Of a stretch of 14,756 bases of DNA, positions 1 through 5,647 are shown in pieces; position 1 is the first letter of the stretch, and the number at the start of each line of letters is the position of its first letter. This DNA is from DAOWHW01 sp964493265. GTDB lineage: Archaea; Nanobdellota; Nanobdellia; Pacearchaeales; UBA284. The position numbers were made by a program, and so were the translations under genes. The notes below the pieces were generated by a model that did not search any database, was not told the DNA's origin, and worked only from the letters and a program-made list of their open reading frames with translations. Location: contig CAZBLY010000015.1 of the NCBI GenBank assembly GCA_964493265.1, positions 1-14,756 of the forward strand, written 5' to 3'.

Positions 1-7
1 TATAACA

Positions 8-85
8 AGGGATAAAAGGAAAATTGCTCGGCTCGCAATTTTCCCAAATTTTCTCCGCTACGCTACGAAAACTTCTTTTATCCCT
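8..85. repeat. Nested hairpin (11-bp outer stem, 10-bp inner stem)
   Basis: AGGGATAAAAG at 8-18 is perfectly complementary to CTTTTATCCCT at 75-85. Inside it, GGAAAATTGC at 18-27 pairs with GCAATTTTCC at 35-44. The remaining interior has the tandem CGCTACGCTACG. Two perfect stems of this length are unlikely to be chance. The strand of any transcript is unknown. Confidence 0.7.
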
Positions 86-151
86 GATGTTCATTTCAAT
101 TTCCAATCTCCTCCTCATCGTCGGTAAACCAAAAATTCCGATTTTGATATC

Positions 152-210
152 TTCGTTTAACGCTCCAATGCGAAATTAAAATTGTCGCATAACATCGCTG
201 ATTAAACGAA
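152..210. repeat. Nested inverted repeat, central part of the left-edge island
   Basis: TTCGTTTAA (152-160) and TTAAACGAA (202-210) form a 9-bp perfect stem. ATGCGA (168-173) and TCGCAT (185-190) form a 6-bp stem inside it. The arrangement would fold into an elongated hairpin with one internal loop on either strand. No ORF overlaps it convincingly. Confidence 0.55.
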
Positions 211-309
211 ATTGCTGAAAATAAAAAACTAAAATTGTCTACCTAACCCCCGAGGAAAGAGCGCGCGAGTTTTCTACGAAAACAAATAGTCGGCTTCGCC
301 GAGAATTAT

Positions 310-723
310 TTATTGGGCACTTTCAAGAACATTATTTTTTATTTCTTTCAACAATTCTAAAAACAAATCCCCTAAATCTTTACGATAAAAAATCTCTTTC
401 TTTTTTCCGTCATAAAAATTCCACCCCACACCTTTTTCGGAATCAAAAAGATTTTTTGTAGATATTTTAGAATACAATCTTTTTTCTCCTTCTTTTTGAA
501 ATTTGGTTAATGGAATTCTAACTTTAGTAAAAGTTGATAAAGTTTTCTTGAGCTTTTCTTTTGGATTTTCCTTAAGAAAACTTCTCTTTTTATTTATTTC
601 ATCTATCAATCTAATTAATTCATAAGCCCCCATTACCCATAATTCCGAGAGGGTAATGTGTCTAAGTTTTTTTAAGCGGTCTTCATCTAATTGTGAATTT
701 ATTTTTAATTTTGGCAATCCCAT
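310..723 (-). CDS. Hypothetical protein, 137 aa, downstream of a ferredoxin-like ORF
   Basis: I do not recognise the function. The 137-residue product is lysine-rich and mostly helical by composition. Its best-looking stretch is around residues 22-42 (HITLSELWVMGAYELIRL), which reads like a packed conserved helix rather than noise. The start ATG at 723 is forced: a TAA lies just upstream in this frame (TAA-AAA-ATG) and there is no Shine-Dalgarno sequence. The first 41 bases overlap the end of the ferredoxin-like ORF in a different frame. It could be a coupled last gene of a small operon, or the C-terminal part of a longer ferredoxin-domain protein whose frame was broken. Its stop lies at the edge of the hairpin-rich island. 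Confidence 0.6.
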   Translation of the reverse strand: MGLPKLKINSQLDEDRLKKLRHITLSELWVMGAYELIRLIDEINKKRSFLKENPKEKLKKTLSTFTKVRIPLTKFQKEGEKRLYSKISTKNLFDSEKGVGWNFYDGKKKEIFYRKDLGDLFLELLKEIKNNVLESAQ

Positions 724-802
724 TTTTTATTTCTATTCCTTCTGGACAAATAGTTGCGCAAATACCACATCCAACGCATTTATTTTTACTTATATTTATC
801 AT
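683..802 (-). CDS. Ferredoxin-like 4Fe-4S mini-protein (39 aa) or fragment
   Basis: Reading from ATG at 802 gives MINISKNK followed by CVGCGICATICPEG, a textbook CX2CX2CX3CP ligand set for one [4Fe-4S] cluster at residues 9-20. It continues IEIKNGIAKIKN, typical of the strand after the first cluster of bacterial-type ferredoxins. It then ends at TGA (685-683) after 39 residues, before any second cluster. The ATG is one base past the stop of the upstream 25-codon ORF, and the tail overlaps the next ORF by 41 nt. Deleting one base in the T/G run near 804-813 and one in the A-rich run near 698-712 would join all three ORFs into one protein. The motif is certain; whether this is a free-standing gene or a frameshifted piece is not. 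Confidence 0.55.
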   Translation of the reverse strand: MINISKNKCVGCGICATICPEGIEIKNGIAKIKNKFTIR

Positions 803-803
803 T

Positions 804-881
804 TTAAAACCCCAACCCTTTTCTAACTAATTTCATAAATTTTTTTCTAATTTCTTTTAATTTATCTATATCTATACCCAT
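804..881 (-). CDS. Small ORF, 25 aa, first of the ferredoxin-like series
   Basis: ATG at 881 opens a 25-residue basic helix-like peptide, MGIDIDKLKEIRKKFMKLVRKGLGF, read here as two parts (MGIDIDKLKEIR, then KKFMKLVRKGLGF). Its TAA is at 806-804, one base before the ferredoxin-like ATG. A minus-strand TATA-like ATTATTTTAA (910-901) is centred about 24 nt upstream of this ATG, which fits a leaderless transcript starting here and supports 881 as the true 5' end of the locus. Read through by a one-base shift it would give ...GLGF-KMINISKNKC..., a natural lead into the ferredoxin domain. It is probably the N-terminus of a broken gene or a leader peptide. Confidence 0.35.
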   Translation of the reverse strand: MGIDIDKLKEIRKKFMKLVRKGLGF

Positions 882-896
882 ATCTTTATTATGGTG

Positions 897-913
897 GTGA
901 TTAAAATAATCAC
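897..913 (-). promoter_or_regulatory. TATA-like box within a 6-bp inverted repeat, upstream of 881
   Basis: Plus-strand bases 901-910 read TTAAAATAAT, an AT-only box centred about 24 nt before the ATG at 881. It is flanked by perfect arms GTGATT (897-902) and AATCAC (908-913). The spacing fits an archaeal TATA box for a leaderless transcript. The arms could be an operator; that is inference. Confidence 0.4.
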
Positions 914-1020
914 TATTCCTTTAAATATCTGATGGTATGGTGAAAAAATAGGCAGGTTAAAATCACTAATCTATTTTAAAATTCTTAAATGCTGCCCTCT
1001 TAAATCTAATTGCACCCCCA

Positions 1021-1048
1021 TTTTGTCTGCTGTTCAATCAAGACAAAA
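1021..1048 (-). terminator. Possible 3' hairpin of the coiled-coil/thioredoxin gene
   Basis: TTTTGTCT (1021-1028) and AGACAAAA (1041-1048) form a perfect 8-bp stem with a 12-nt loop, spanning the stop codon (1040-1038) of the minus-strand gene. No clean U-tract follows on the minus strand. It could be an RNA-stabilising or termination structure, or chance in AT-rich DNA. The rest of the 882-1037 spacer shows only the short pair GGCAG (951-955) and CTGCC (992-996). Confidence 0.25.
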
Positions 1049-2540
1049 ACTCTTTTTCAATCATTTTTTTAAAATTGTTCTCGCTTGGCGTTCCAACAAT
1101 CCTCTTTTTTTCAATTCCATTAACTAATATTAAAATTGTTGGAGTCGACATTACATTAAATTCAATAGAAAGATGTTTTCCCTTATTTGTTCTTGTTCTA
1201 ATCTTTTCAAATTGCAATCTATCTTTATAATAAGGAACAATTTTTTTTACAACATTTTCTGCTTGAGGGCAATGTGGGCAAGCTGGTGAAGTGAATAATA
1301 ATATTTTAATATTTTTAGTTTCAATTAAATTTTTATCTTCTAAATTTAGAGAGAGTTGTTCGTCAATTTCTAATTCTGCCCCTATTTTTAATAGCTCATT
1401 CTTTATTAGAATTATTAACTTATTTTTTTCACTTTTAATTTTTTTATATTTCTTTTTCTCTTTGATTATCTTATGATTTAATTCTTCAATTTTTGATTCT
1501 GTATTTTTTATTTCAAGATCTAAATTTTTTATTTCTTTGGTTTTCTCTTTTTTAAAAGAGTTTTTGTTTATCTCCTGCTCTTTCTCAACTATTTCTTTTA
1601 TTTTATTTAGTACTTTTTCTTCATTTTTTGCTTTAGCTTCTTTAAGTAAATCAATAATCTTTGTTTTTTTATTTTGAAAATTTTCCAAGAAATCTTCCAT
1701 AAAATTTTCTTTGCATTCTTTTATAATATTCATCTTTTTTTTATCGCTATGGAAGACATTGGCTAAAAGTTTGAAATCTATTATCCCTCTTAATTCAGAA
1801 ATTCTTTTTTTTAGCTCTTCTTTTCTTTTATTAAATTCTTCTTCCTTTTCTTTTTCTTCTAAATATCCCTTACTTTGTTTAATATCATCAATTTCTTTTT
1901 TTTCTCTTTCAGTTTTGTTTTTTAAATCATTTGTTTTTTGTTCAAGTTCTTTAATATCATCTTTAATCATATACTCAAATTTTTGGGTTTCATTAGTTTC
2001 CTTAAGATTGTTTTTAACAGAATTTATTGTTTTAGAAAGATCAATTAAATTTTTATTCTTTTTTATAATATTGTTAGTGTTTTTTAAAAAATAATTTAAA
2101 CTTTTTTTTACCATATCCAATTCTTTCCCTATTAAGAAGGTCACTTTTTGAAAATTCATTAAAGATTTTTTATTAAAATTAAAAAAAGCTGAATCTATTT
2201 TTTCTATTAAATCATCAAATTTCTCCTCTTTTAGATTTTTAAGATTTATTATTAATTCATTAAGATATTTAACATAATAATTTAAATTTTCTCTAACCAT
2301 AATTTTTGCTTTTTCCTCTACTTTCATCTTTTTAAAATCTATTTTTTCTAAAGTTTCTATATTTTTTTCTGATTCTTGAGTTAGTTGGATGATTTTCTCT
2401 TTAATTAGATTTGAAAGAGCATTTTTTTTATTTTCAACTTCTTCTTTTTTATTAAGAATCCATCTATCTAAATCCCCGAGTTTTATTTTCTCAAGTTTTT
2501 CTTCCTTCTTCCTTCTTTTAAAAAGATCTAAAAAACCCAT
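1038..2540 (-). CDS. Coiled-coil protein with C-terminal thioredoxin-like (CPHC) domain
   Basis: The product is about 500 residues. It opens MGFLDLFKRRKKEEK, followed by LGDLDRWILNKKEEVENKK, then roughly 380 residues of Lys/Glu/Asn-rich heptad-like sequence that I read as long coiled coils. The last 91 residues form a thioredoxin/glutaredoxin fold: strand IKILLFTSPAC, redox motif CPHC (428-431 counted from an ATG at 2561), and the cis-proline loop STPT (about 472-475) before strand ILILVNG. I see no signal peptide or membrane segment, so it is probably cytosolic. I place the start at ATG 2540 because a TATA-like TTTTAAAA (2570-2563) is centred 26 nt upstream; ATG 2561 would begin inside the promoter. 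The redox motif suggests dithiol chemistry on a partner held by the coiled coil. Partner and pathway are unknown. Confidence 0.85.
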   Translation of the reverse strand: MGFLDLFKRRKKEEKLEKIKLGDLDRWILNKKEEVENKKNALSNLIKEKIIQLTQESEKNIETLEKIDFKKMKVEEKAKIMVRENLNYYVKYLNELIINLKNLKEEKFDDLIEKIDSAFFNFNKKSLMNFQKVTFLIGKELDMVKKSLNYFLKNTNNIIKKNKNLIDLSKTINSVKNNLKETNETQKFEYMIKDDIKELEQKTNDLKNKTEREKKEIDDIKQSKGYLEEKEKEEEFNKRKEELKKRISELRGIIDFKLLANVFHSDKKKMNIIKECKENFMEDFLENFQNKKTKIIDLLKEAKAKNEEKVLNKIKEIVEKEQEINKNSFKKEKTKEIKNLDLEIKNTESKIEELNHKIIKEKKKYKKIKSEKNKLIILIKNELLKIGAELEIDEQLSLNLEDKNLIETKNIKILLFTSPACPHCPQAENVVKKIVPYYKDRLQFEKIRTRTNKGKHLSIEFNVMSTPTILILVNGIEKKRIVGTPSENNFKKMIEKEFLS

Positions 2541-2562
2541 TTTATGGTGAGGAAGATACAAT

Positions 2563-2570
2563 TTTTAAAA
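2563..2570 (-). promoter_or_regulatory. TATA box for the coiled-coil/thioredoxin gene
   Basis: TTTTAAAA on the minus strand is centred about 26 nt upstream of the ATG at 2540, the distance expected for an archaeal TATA box on a leaderless mRNA. No Shine-Dalgarno-like sequence lies between them. Confidence 0.5.
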
Positions 2571-2589
2571 TTATGTTATTTTTAGTTAA

Positions 2590-2598
2590 TTTATTAAA
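2590..2598 (+). promoter_or_regulatory. TATA box for the zinc-ribbon/methyltransferase operon
   Basis: TTTATTAAA is centred 26 nt upstream of the ATG at 2620, again fitting a leaderless transcript. It lies in the short divergent spacer (2541-2619) next to the opposite-facing box at 2563-2570. Confidence 0.5.
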
Positions 2599-2619
2599 TC
2601 TTCTTTGTTTTGCATAATT

Positions 2620-3139
2620 ATGTGGCCATTTAATAGAAAAAATAAAATCAAAAAGAAACCTGAAGGTCCTAGATATGTGAAGATTTGTCCTAGATGTCAT
2701 AGTCTTAATATTCAAATAAGGGGCCAAGGAGGTTTAAGTGGCCTAACAGCTCTTGGTTTACCAACAGTTTATAGATGTAATAATTGCGGTTTTGTAGGTT
2801 ATGCTTTTCCTGAAATTGATTTAAATAGTAAAAAGAAAGAAGAACAAAAAGAAACAACAGAACCAACAGAAGAACCAACAGAAGAACCAACAGAAGAACC
2901 AACAGAAGAACCAACAGAAGAACCANNNNNNNNNNNNNNNNNNNNNNNNNNNNNNNNNNNNNNNNNNNNNNNNNNNNNNNNNNNNNNNNNNNNNNNNNNN
3001 NNNNNNNNNNNNNNNNNNNNNNNNNGAAGAACCAACAGAAGAACCAACAGAAGAACCAACAGAAGAACCAACAGAAGAACAACCTGAAGAAGAATCTGAA
3101 AAAGAACCGCCAGAATCAACAGAGGAAGAACAAAAATGA
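2620..3139 (+). CDS. Zinc-ribbon protein with EPTE-repeat acidic tail (interrupted by scaffold gap)
   Basis: From ATG 2620 the protein reads MWPFNRKNKIKKK, then a compact zinc ribbon with CPRC (residues 23-26) and CNNCG (53-57), spaced by a Gly-rich stretch with GLPTVYR, and ending YAFPEIDL. I have seen this pattern in uncharacterised small archaeal proteins. The rest is an acidic, Pro/Thr-rich tail of 12-nt tandem repeats coding E-P-T-E, broken by 100 N. After the gap the in-frame reading is GAA GAA CCA ACA... to TGA at 3137-3139, ending ...STEEEQK. That frame differs from the pre-gap frame by the N count, so the true gap is not 100 bases. The stop overlaps the next gene's start (ATGA), implying translational coupling. 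A TTG at 2605 would give a longer start but lies too close to the TATA box. Nucleic-acid or protein binding is likely; the exact role is unknown. Confidence 0.75.
2860..3076 (+). repeat. 12-nt tandem repeat GAACCAACAGAA coding E-P-T-E
   Basis: There are five and a half units before the gap (2860-2925) and four after it (3029-3076), almost without substitutions. The number of units in the genome is unknown because assembly broke here. The unit is a multiple of three, so copy-number change keeps the frame. Confidence 0.95.
2926..3025. other. Scaffold gap (100 N) inside the EPTE repeat
   Basis: Exactly 100 N, a conventional placeholder. Coding stops at a complete codon (2925) and resumes at 3026 with GAA, so the true length must be a multiple of three. 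Repeat phasing predicts 3 + 12n bases. Confidence 0.95.
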
Positions 3140-4071
3140 AACCAAAACAGCTTTTTGTTGAAAGAATCAAATCTCTTCTTGGCGATGAATCAAAGATTTT
3201 TTTTAATTATATGACCAAACCGCTTTCTAAAATAATTCGCGTTAATACAATTAAAATTTCGAAAAATGAATTGATGAAAAAGTTGAAAAAAAGAGGTTGG
3301 GAAATTGAACAAACACCTTATGAAAATGCTTTTATTATTAAATCACAACTTTTTCCTGGAGAACTTGGAAAAGCATTAGAACATCAATTAGGTTATTATT
3401 ATGTACAGGAATTGGCAAGTATGATGCCCCCCTTAGTTTTACAGCCAAAAGAAAATGAAATTGTTCTTGATTTATGTGCCGCTCCAGGAAGTAAGACAAC
3501 ACAAATGGCCATGATGATGAAAAATAAAGGAACAATTATAGCAAACGATGTTAAATTTGACCGTCTTAAGGTTTTATCAACAAATCTTGAAAGAATCGCT
3601 GTTACAAATTCTATTATTACAAAAATGAATGGTTTAGTATTGTGTAAAAAATTAGCAAAAGCAGGATTTTTCTTTGATAAAATTCTTGTTGATGCTCCTT
3701 GCTCTGGAGAAGGAACTTTAAGAGATAAGTCATCAATGCTAAAGTCTTGGAATATTAATATGATAAAAGGATTTGCAGCACTCCAAAAAAAACTTATTTC
3801 AGCTGCTCTTAAATGTTTAAAGCCCCAAGGCACATTAGTTTATTCTACTTGTACTCTTACACCAGAAGAAAATGAAATGGTTATTGATTTTGCTTTGAAA
3901 AATTTTAATGTTGAAGTTGAAAGAACAAATATCCCAATTAAAACTAGGCAAGGAATAACAGAATGGCAAGGTAAAAAATTAAATAAAGAAATAAAAAAAT
4001 GTTTGCGCATCTGGCCACAAGACAATAATACAGAAGGATTTTTTATTGCTAAGTTAAGAAAAATAAAATAA
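3136..4071 (+). CDS. NOL1/NOP2/Sun-family RNA m5C methyltransferase (RsmB/RsmF-like)
   Basis: This 311-residue protein is an S-adenosylmethionine-dependent RNA cytosine-5 methyltransferase acting on rRNA or tRNA. An N-terminal substrate-recognition part (residues about 1-95, with PLSKIIRVNTIK and the entry sequence YYYVQELASMM) precedes the Rossmann core. SAM motif I is LDLCAAPGSKTTQ (111-123). The catalytic pair is Cys239 in STCT and Cys189 in APCSGEG. The C-terminus FFIAKLRKIK is the usual last strand. It lacks the NusB-like domain of bacterial RsmB and the PUA-like tail of RsmF, but the next gene supplies a protein that resembles that tail. It overlaps the zinc-ribbon gene by 4 nt. I would not assign tRNA or rRNA as the target from sequence alone. 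Confidence 0.93.
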   Translation: MKPKQLFVERIKSLLGDESKIFFNYMTKPLSKIIRVNTIKISKNELMKKLKKRGWEIEQTPYENAFIIKSQLFPGELGKALEHQLGYYYVQELASMMPPLVLQPKENEIVLDLCAAPGSKTTQMAMMMKNKGTIIANDVKFDRLKVLSTNLERIAVTNSIITKMNGLVLCKKLAKAGFFFDKILVDAPCSGEGTLRDKSSMLKSWNINMIKGFAALQKKLISAALKCLKPQGTLVYSTCTLTPEENEMVIDFALKNFNVEVERTNIPIKTRQGITEWQGKKLNKEIKKCLRIWPQDNNTEGFFIAKLRKIK

Positions 4072-4110
4072 GATAATAAATAAAATAAGATTAGAAAAAT
4101 AAAATGAGAT
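4061..4110 (+). repeat. Three copies of a 14-nt repeat at the methyltransferase/PUA junction
   Basis: AAATAAAATAAGAT occurs exactly at 4061-4074 and 4078-4091, and with one change (AAATAAAATGAGAT) at 4097-4110. The first copy contains the stop of the upstream gene, and the third contains the ATG of the downstream gene. It looks like local duplication at the gene junction, although the AT-only composition lowers confidence. Confidence 0.6.
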
Positions 4111-4562
4111 TAGAAATTTTGAAGAGAAACAAAAGGATTGAAATAGAGAAAGATCTCAATAGAATTTATAATATTGAAATTCCATTCAAATATCAATTTA
4201 TTAAGTTAGGAAAAGAAAAAATTAGGATCTTTACAGGAAATTTAGGAAGCCAAGATATTCTTAGATTAAATAAAATTCTTACTATAGATAATATAGGATT
4301 ATATTTTGCATTTTTAAAAAATCAAGATTTAAGACTTTCATTTGATTCTGTAATTCTTTTTGGTAAGAATGAGAATGCAAATTTTCTTGAATTAAATGAT
4401 AATGAAACTAGGAAATGGCTCCAAGGCCAGGATTTAGAGAAAGAATCATCTAAAAAAATGTATGTTATTATCAAACACAATAATGATATTCTTGGTTGTG
4501 GCAAGCTTACTGGAAAAAAACTGCTGAATTTTGTGCCAAAAGAGAGAAGGATTTTGTCCTAA
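4104..4562 (+). CDS. Stand-alone RsmF-type C-terminal PUA-like RNA-binding protein (COG3270-like)
   Basis: The 152 residues match what I know of the C-terminal part of bacterial RsmF and its archaeal stand-alone relatives. Features are GNLGSQDILRLNK, then IGLYFAFLKNQDLRLSFDSVILFG, then LELNDNETRKWLQGQDLE (residues 95-112), where the hydrophobic-acidic-W-G-D/E pattern is characteristic. Next come VIIKHNNDILGCGKLTGKKLLNFVPKERR, the GxGKxxGxxLxNxxPKxxRR-type PUA signature. It has no catalytic motifs. Directly following the methyltransferase by 32 nt, it probably binds the same RNA or guides that enzyme. An AT-rich box near 4075-4086 could give it its own promoter. Assignment is from motif memory, not a search. 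Confidence 0.75.
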   Translation: MRLEILKRNKRIEIEKDLNRIYNIEIPFKYQFIKLGKEKIRIFTGNLGSQDILRLNKILTIDNIGLYFAFLKNQDLRLSFDSVILFGKNENANFLELNDNETRKWLQGQDLEKESSKKMYVIIKHNNDILGCGKLTGKKLLNFVPKERRILS

Positions 4563-4583
4563 CTCTTAGATAGTAACATAATC

Positions 4584-4604
4584 ACAAGATTTAAAAAGTC
4601 TTGT
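4584..4604 (+). promoter_or_regulatory. TATA box flanked by inverted-repeat arms, upstream of the GGDEF gene
   Basis: TTTAAAAA (4590-4597) is centred about 25 nt before the ATG at 4619, fitting a leaderless archaeal promoter. It sits between perfect 6-bp arms ACAAGA (4584-4589) and TCTTGT (4599-4604). The arms could be an operator around the TATA box, or a weak terminator for the preceding gene. Confidence 0.45.
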
Positions 4605-4618
4605 AATTTATAAAATTT

Positions 4619-5641
4619 ATGGCAGAAGAAGCTTTTAGCAAGTTTATTCATACAACTAAAGAATTACATATCTTAAAAACAATAAATAAAATTGTTAATT
4701 CTACAGACAATATAGATGTACTTGCCTCAAAAGTTACAAGATTAATTAATAAGGAACTTAGAGTCGCATTAGTTTTCATGGTTTTTTCAGATGATGAAGA
4801 ATTTGAAATAAAAAATTTAGATGAAAGAAAACCATTACATCCAGATTTTCAGGAATTATTAAAGATTGTTGCTGAAGATACTGTTAAAGACGCTTCACCT
4901 ATTTTTATAAAACAAGCAAAACCCCATACAAGACTTGAGAAATTTGGAATAAAAAGTTTAATCAGCGCGCCTTTAATGTCATATTCTGGACCTATTGGAT
5001 CTATAATCATAATGGCTCAATATAGAAGTTTTACTACAGCCACTTTTAAAATTCTTAATGCTGTTGCTGTTCAAACCGCTATAGCCATACAACATATCCG
5101 GCTTAGACAAAGTGTTACAGAATTAAAAGAAAAAGAAAAAAAATTATATACTAAACTTTATGGAAAAGAAGCCAGAAGAGCTATTATTGATCAACTTACT
5201 GGATTGTATAATAAAAGATATTTTATTGAAGTTATTGATAAACAAATTGAAAAAGGAAAATATCCAAATCTGATTTTTTTTGACTTAGATTTCTTTAAAA
5301 GTTATAATGATACTTATGGGCATGTTGAAGGAGATAAATTATTGAGCAATATTGGTAAAATAGTTCAAAAGAAAGCAAGAAAAACAAAAGCATGCCGTTA
5401 TGGTGGAGAAGAATTTGCTATTTTAGTTAATTCAGATTATAATGATGCTGTTAGGATTGCTGAACTTCTTAGAAAAGAGATTGAAGCTTTTTATCCTAAA
5501 AGGGCAAAAAGAACTGTAACAGCTTCATTTGGTGTTGGTAAAAAAAAGAAAGGTGAAAAAAGAGAGCAATTTGTTAAAAGAGTTGATGCTGCTCTTTATA
5601 AAGCAAAACATATGGGAAGAAATACAGTCTGGACTGCTTAA
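4619..5641 (+). CDS. GAF-GGDEF diguanylate cyclase
   Basis: The 340-residue protein has a GAF-like sensor (about 20-160, with GIKSLISAPLMSYSGPIGSIIIM and the terminal helix AVQTAIAIQHIRL), a short coiled coil (about 160-185) and a complete GGDEF domain (186-340). The cyclase shows DQLTGLYNKRYF at 191-202, the metal-binding FDLDFFK (221-227), guanine-contact equivalents N230 and D239 in SYNDTYGHVEGDK, and the active-site RYGGEEF (260-266). It should condense two GTP to c-di-GMP. The inhibitory I-site (RxxD five residues before GGEEF) is replaced by A-R-K-T at 253-256, so classical product inhibition is not expected. No membrane segment is visible, so it is cytosolic. GGDEF proteins are uncommon in archaea, and no phosphodiesterase or effector gene is nearby. 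It is followed closely by an unknown gene. Confidence 0.93.
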   Translation: MAEEAFSKFIHTTKELHILKTINKIVNSTDNIDVLASKVTRLINKELRVALVFMVFSDDEEFEIKNLDERKPLHPDFQELLKIVAEDTVKDASPIFIKQAKPHTRLEKFGIKSLISAPLMSYSGPIGSIIIMAQYRSFTTATFKILNAVAVQTAIAIQHIRLRQSVTELKEKEKKLYTKLYGKEARRAIIDQLTGLYNKRYFIEVIDKQIEKGKYPNLIFFDLDFFKSYNDTYGHVEGDKLLSNIGKIVQKKARKTKACRYGGEEFAILVNSDYNDAVRIAELLRKEIEAFYPKRAKRTVTASFGVGKKKKGEKREQFVKRVDAALYKAKHMGRNTVWTA

Positions 5642-5647
5642 GTTAAA

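Larger units (their letters stand above)
1..309. other. Non-coding, GC-richer island with nested inverted repeats
   Basis: I find no convincing ORF here. GC is about 39% by hand count, clearly above the flanking sequence. Perfect inverted repeats are: 18-27 with 35-44 (10 bp, 7-nt loop); 8-18 with 75-85 (11 bp, enclosing the first); 152-160 with 202-210 (9 bp) enclosing 168-173 with 185-190 (6 bp); 269-274 with 278-283 (6 bp, 3-nt loop); 290-294 with 298-302 (5 bp, 3-nt loop), extendable by 284-288 with 307-311. The 10-mer CTACGAAAAC occurs at 63-72 and 274-283, and TCGGCT(T)CGC-like hairpins occur near both ends. This could be a structured RNA, a MITE-like or REP-like repeat, or the 3' region of the minus-strand gene that follows. 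I match it to no known RNA family. Confidence 0.55.

Noticed and set aside
250..268. CGAGGAAAGAGCGCGCG resembles the GAGGAAAGUCC box of RNase P RNA
   Set aside because: Only about eight bases match, no CR-V-like partner or P4 pairing is visible nearby, and the space before the next gene is too short for the rest of the RNA on the plus strand.
1025..1044. GTTCAATC within a small stem, like a tRNA T-loop
   Set aside because: The stem and loop sizes are wrong, no acceptor, D or anticodon arms can be drawn, and it overlaps the end of a real gene.
1291..2094. Plus-strand ORFs at 1291-1476 and 1711-2094 that look like hydrophobic Phe/Ser/Leu-rich proteins
   Set aside because: They are antisense shadows of the Lys/Glu-rich coiled coil: AAA/GAA codons read backwards give Phe/Ser/Leu.
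2860..3076. Tandem repeats considered as a CRISPR array or minisatellite element
   Set aside because: There are no spacers between units, the period is 12 nt and it is in frame within a coding gene.
2605..3087. ORF reading through the first N gap with an RTNRRTNRR tail
   Set aside because: It assumes that exactly 100 bases are missing. The E-P-T-E frame continues the pre-gap repeat and reaches a stop coupled to the next gene.
4619..5641. GGDEF protein as part of a CBASS-like or other cyclic-dinucleotide defence system
   Set aside because: There is no effector nuclease, membrane effector or CD-NTase nearby, and the domain has the ordinary diguanylate cyclase signature.
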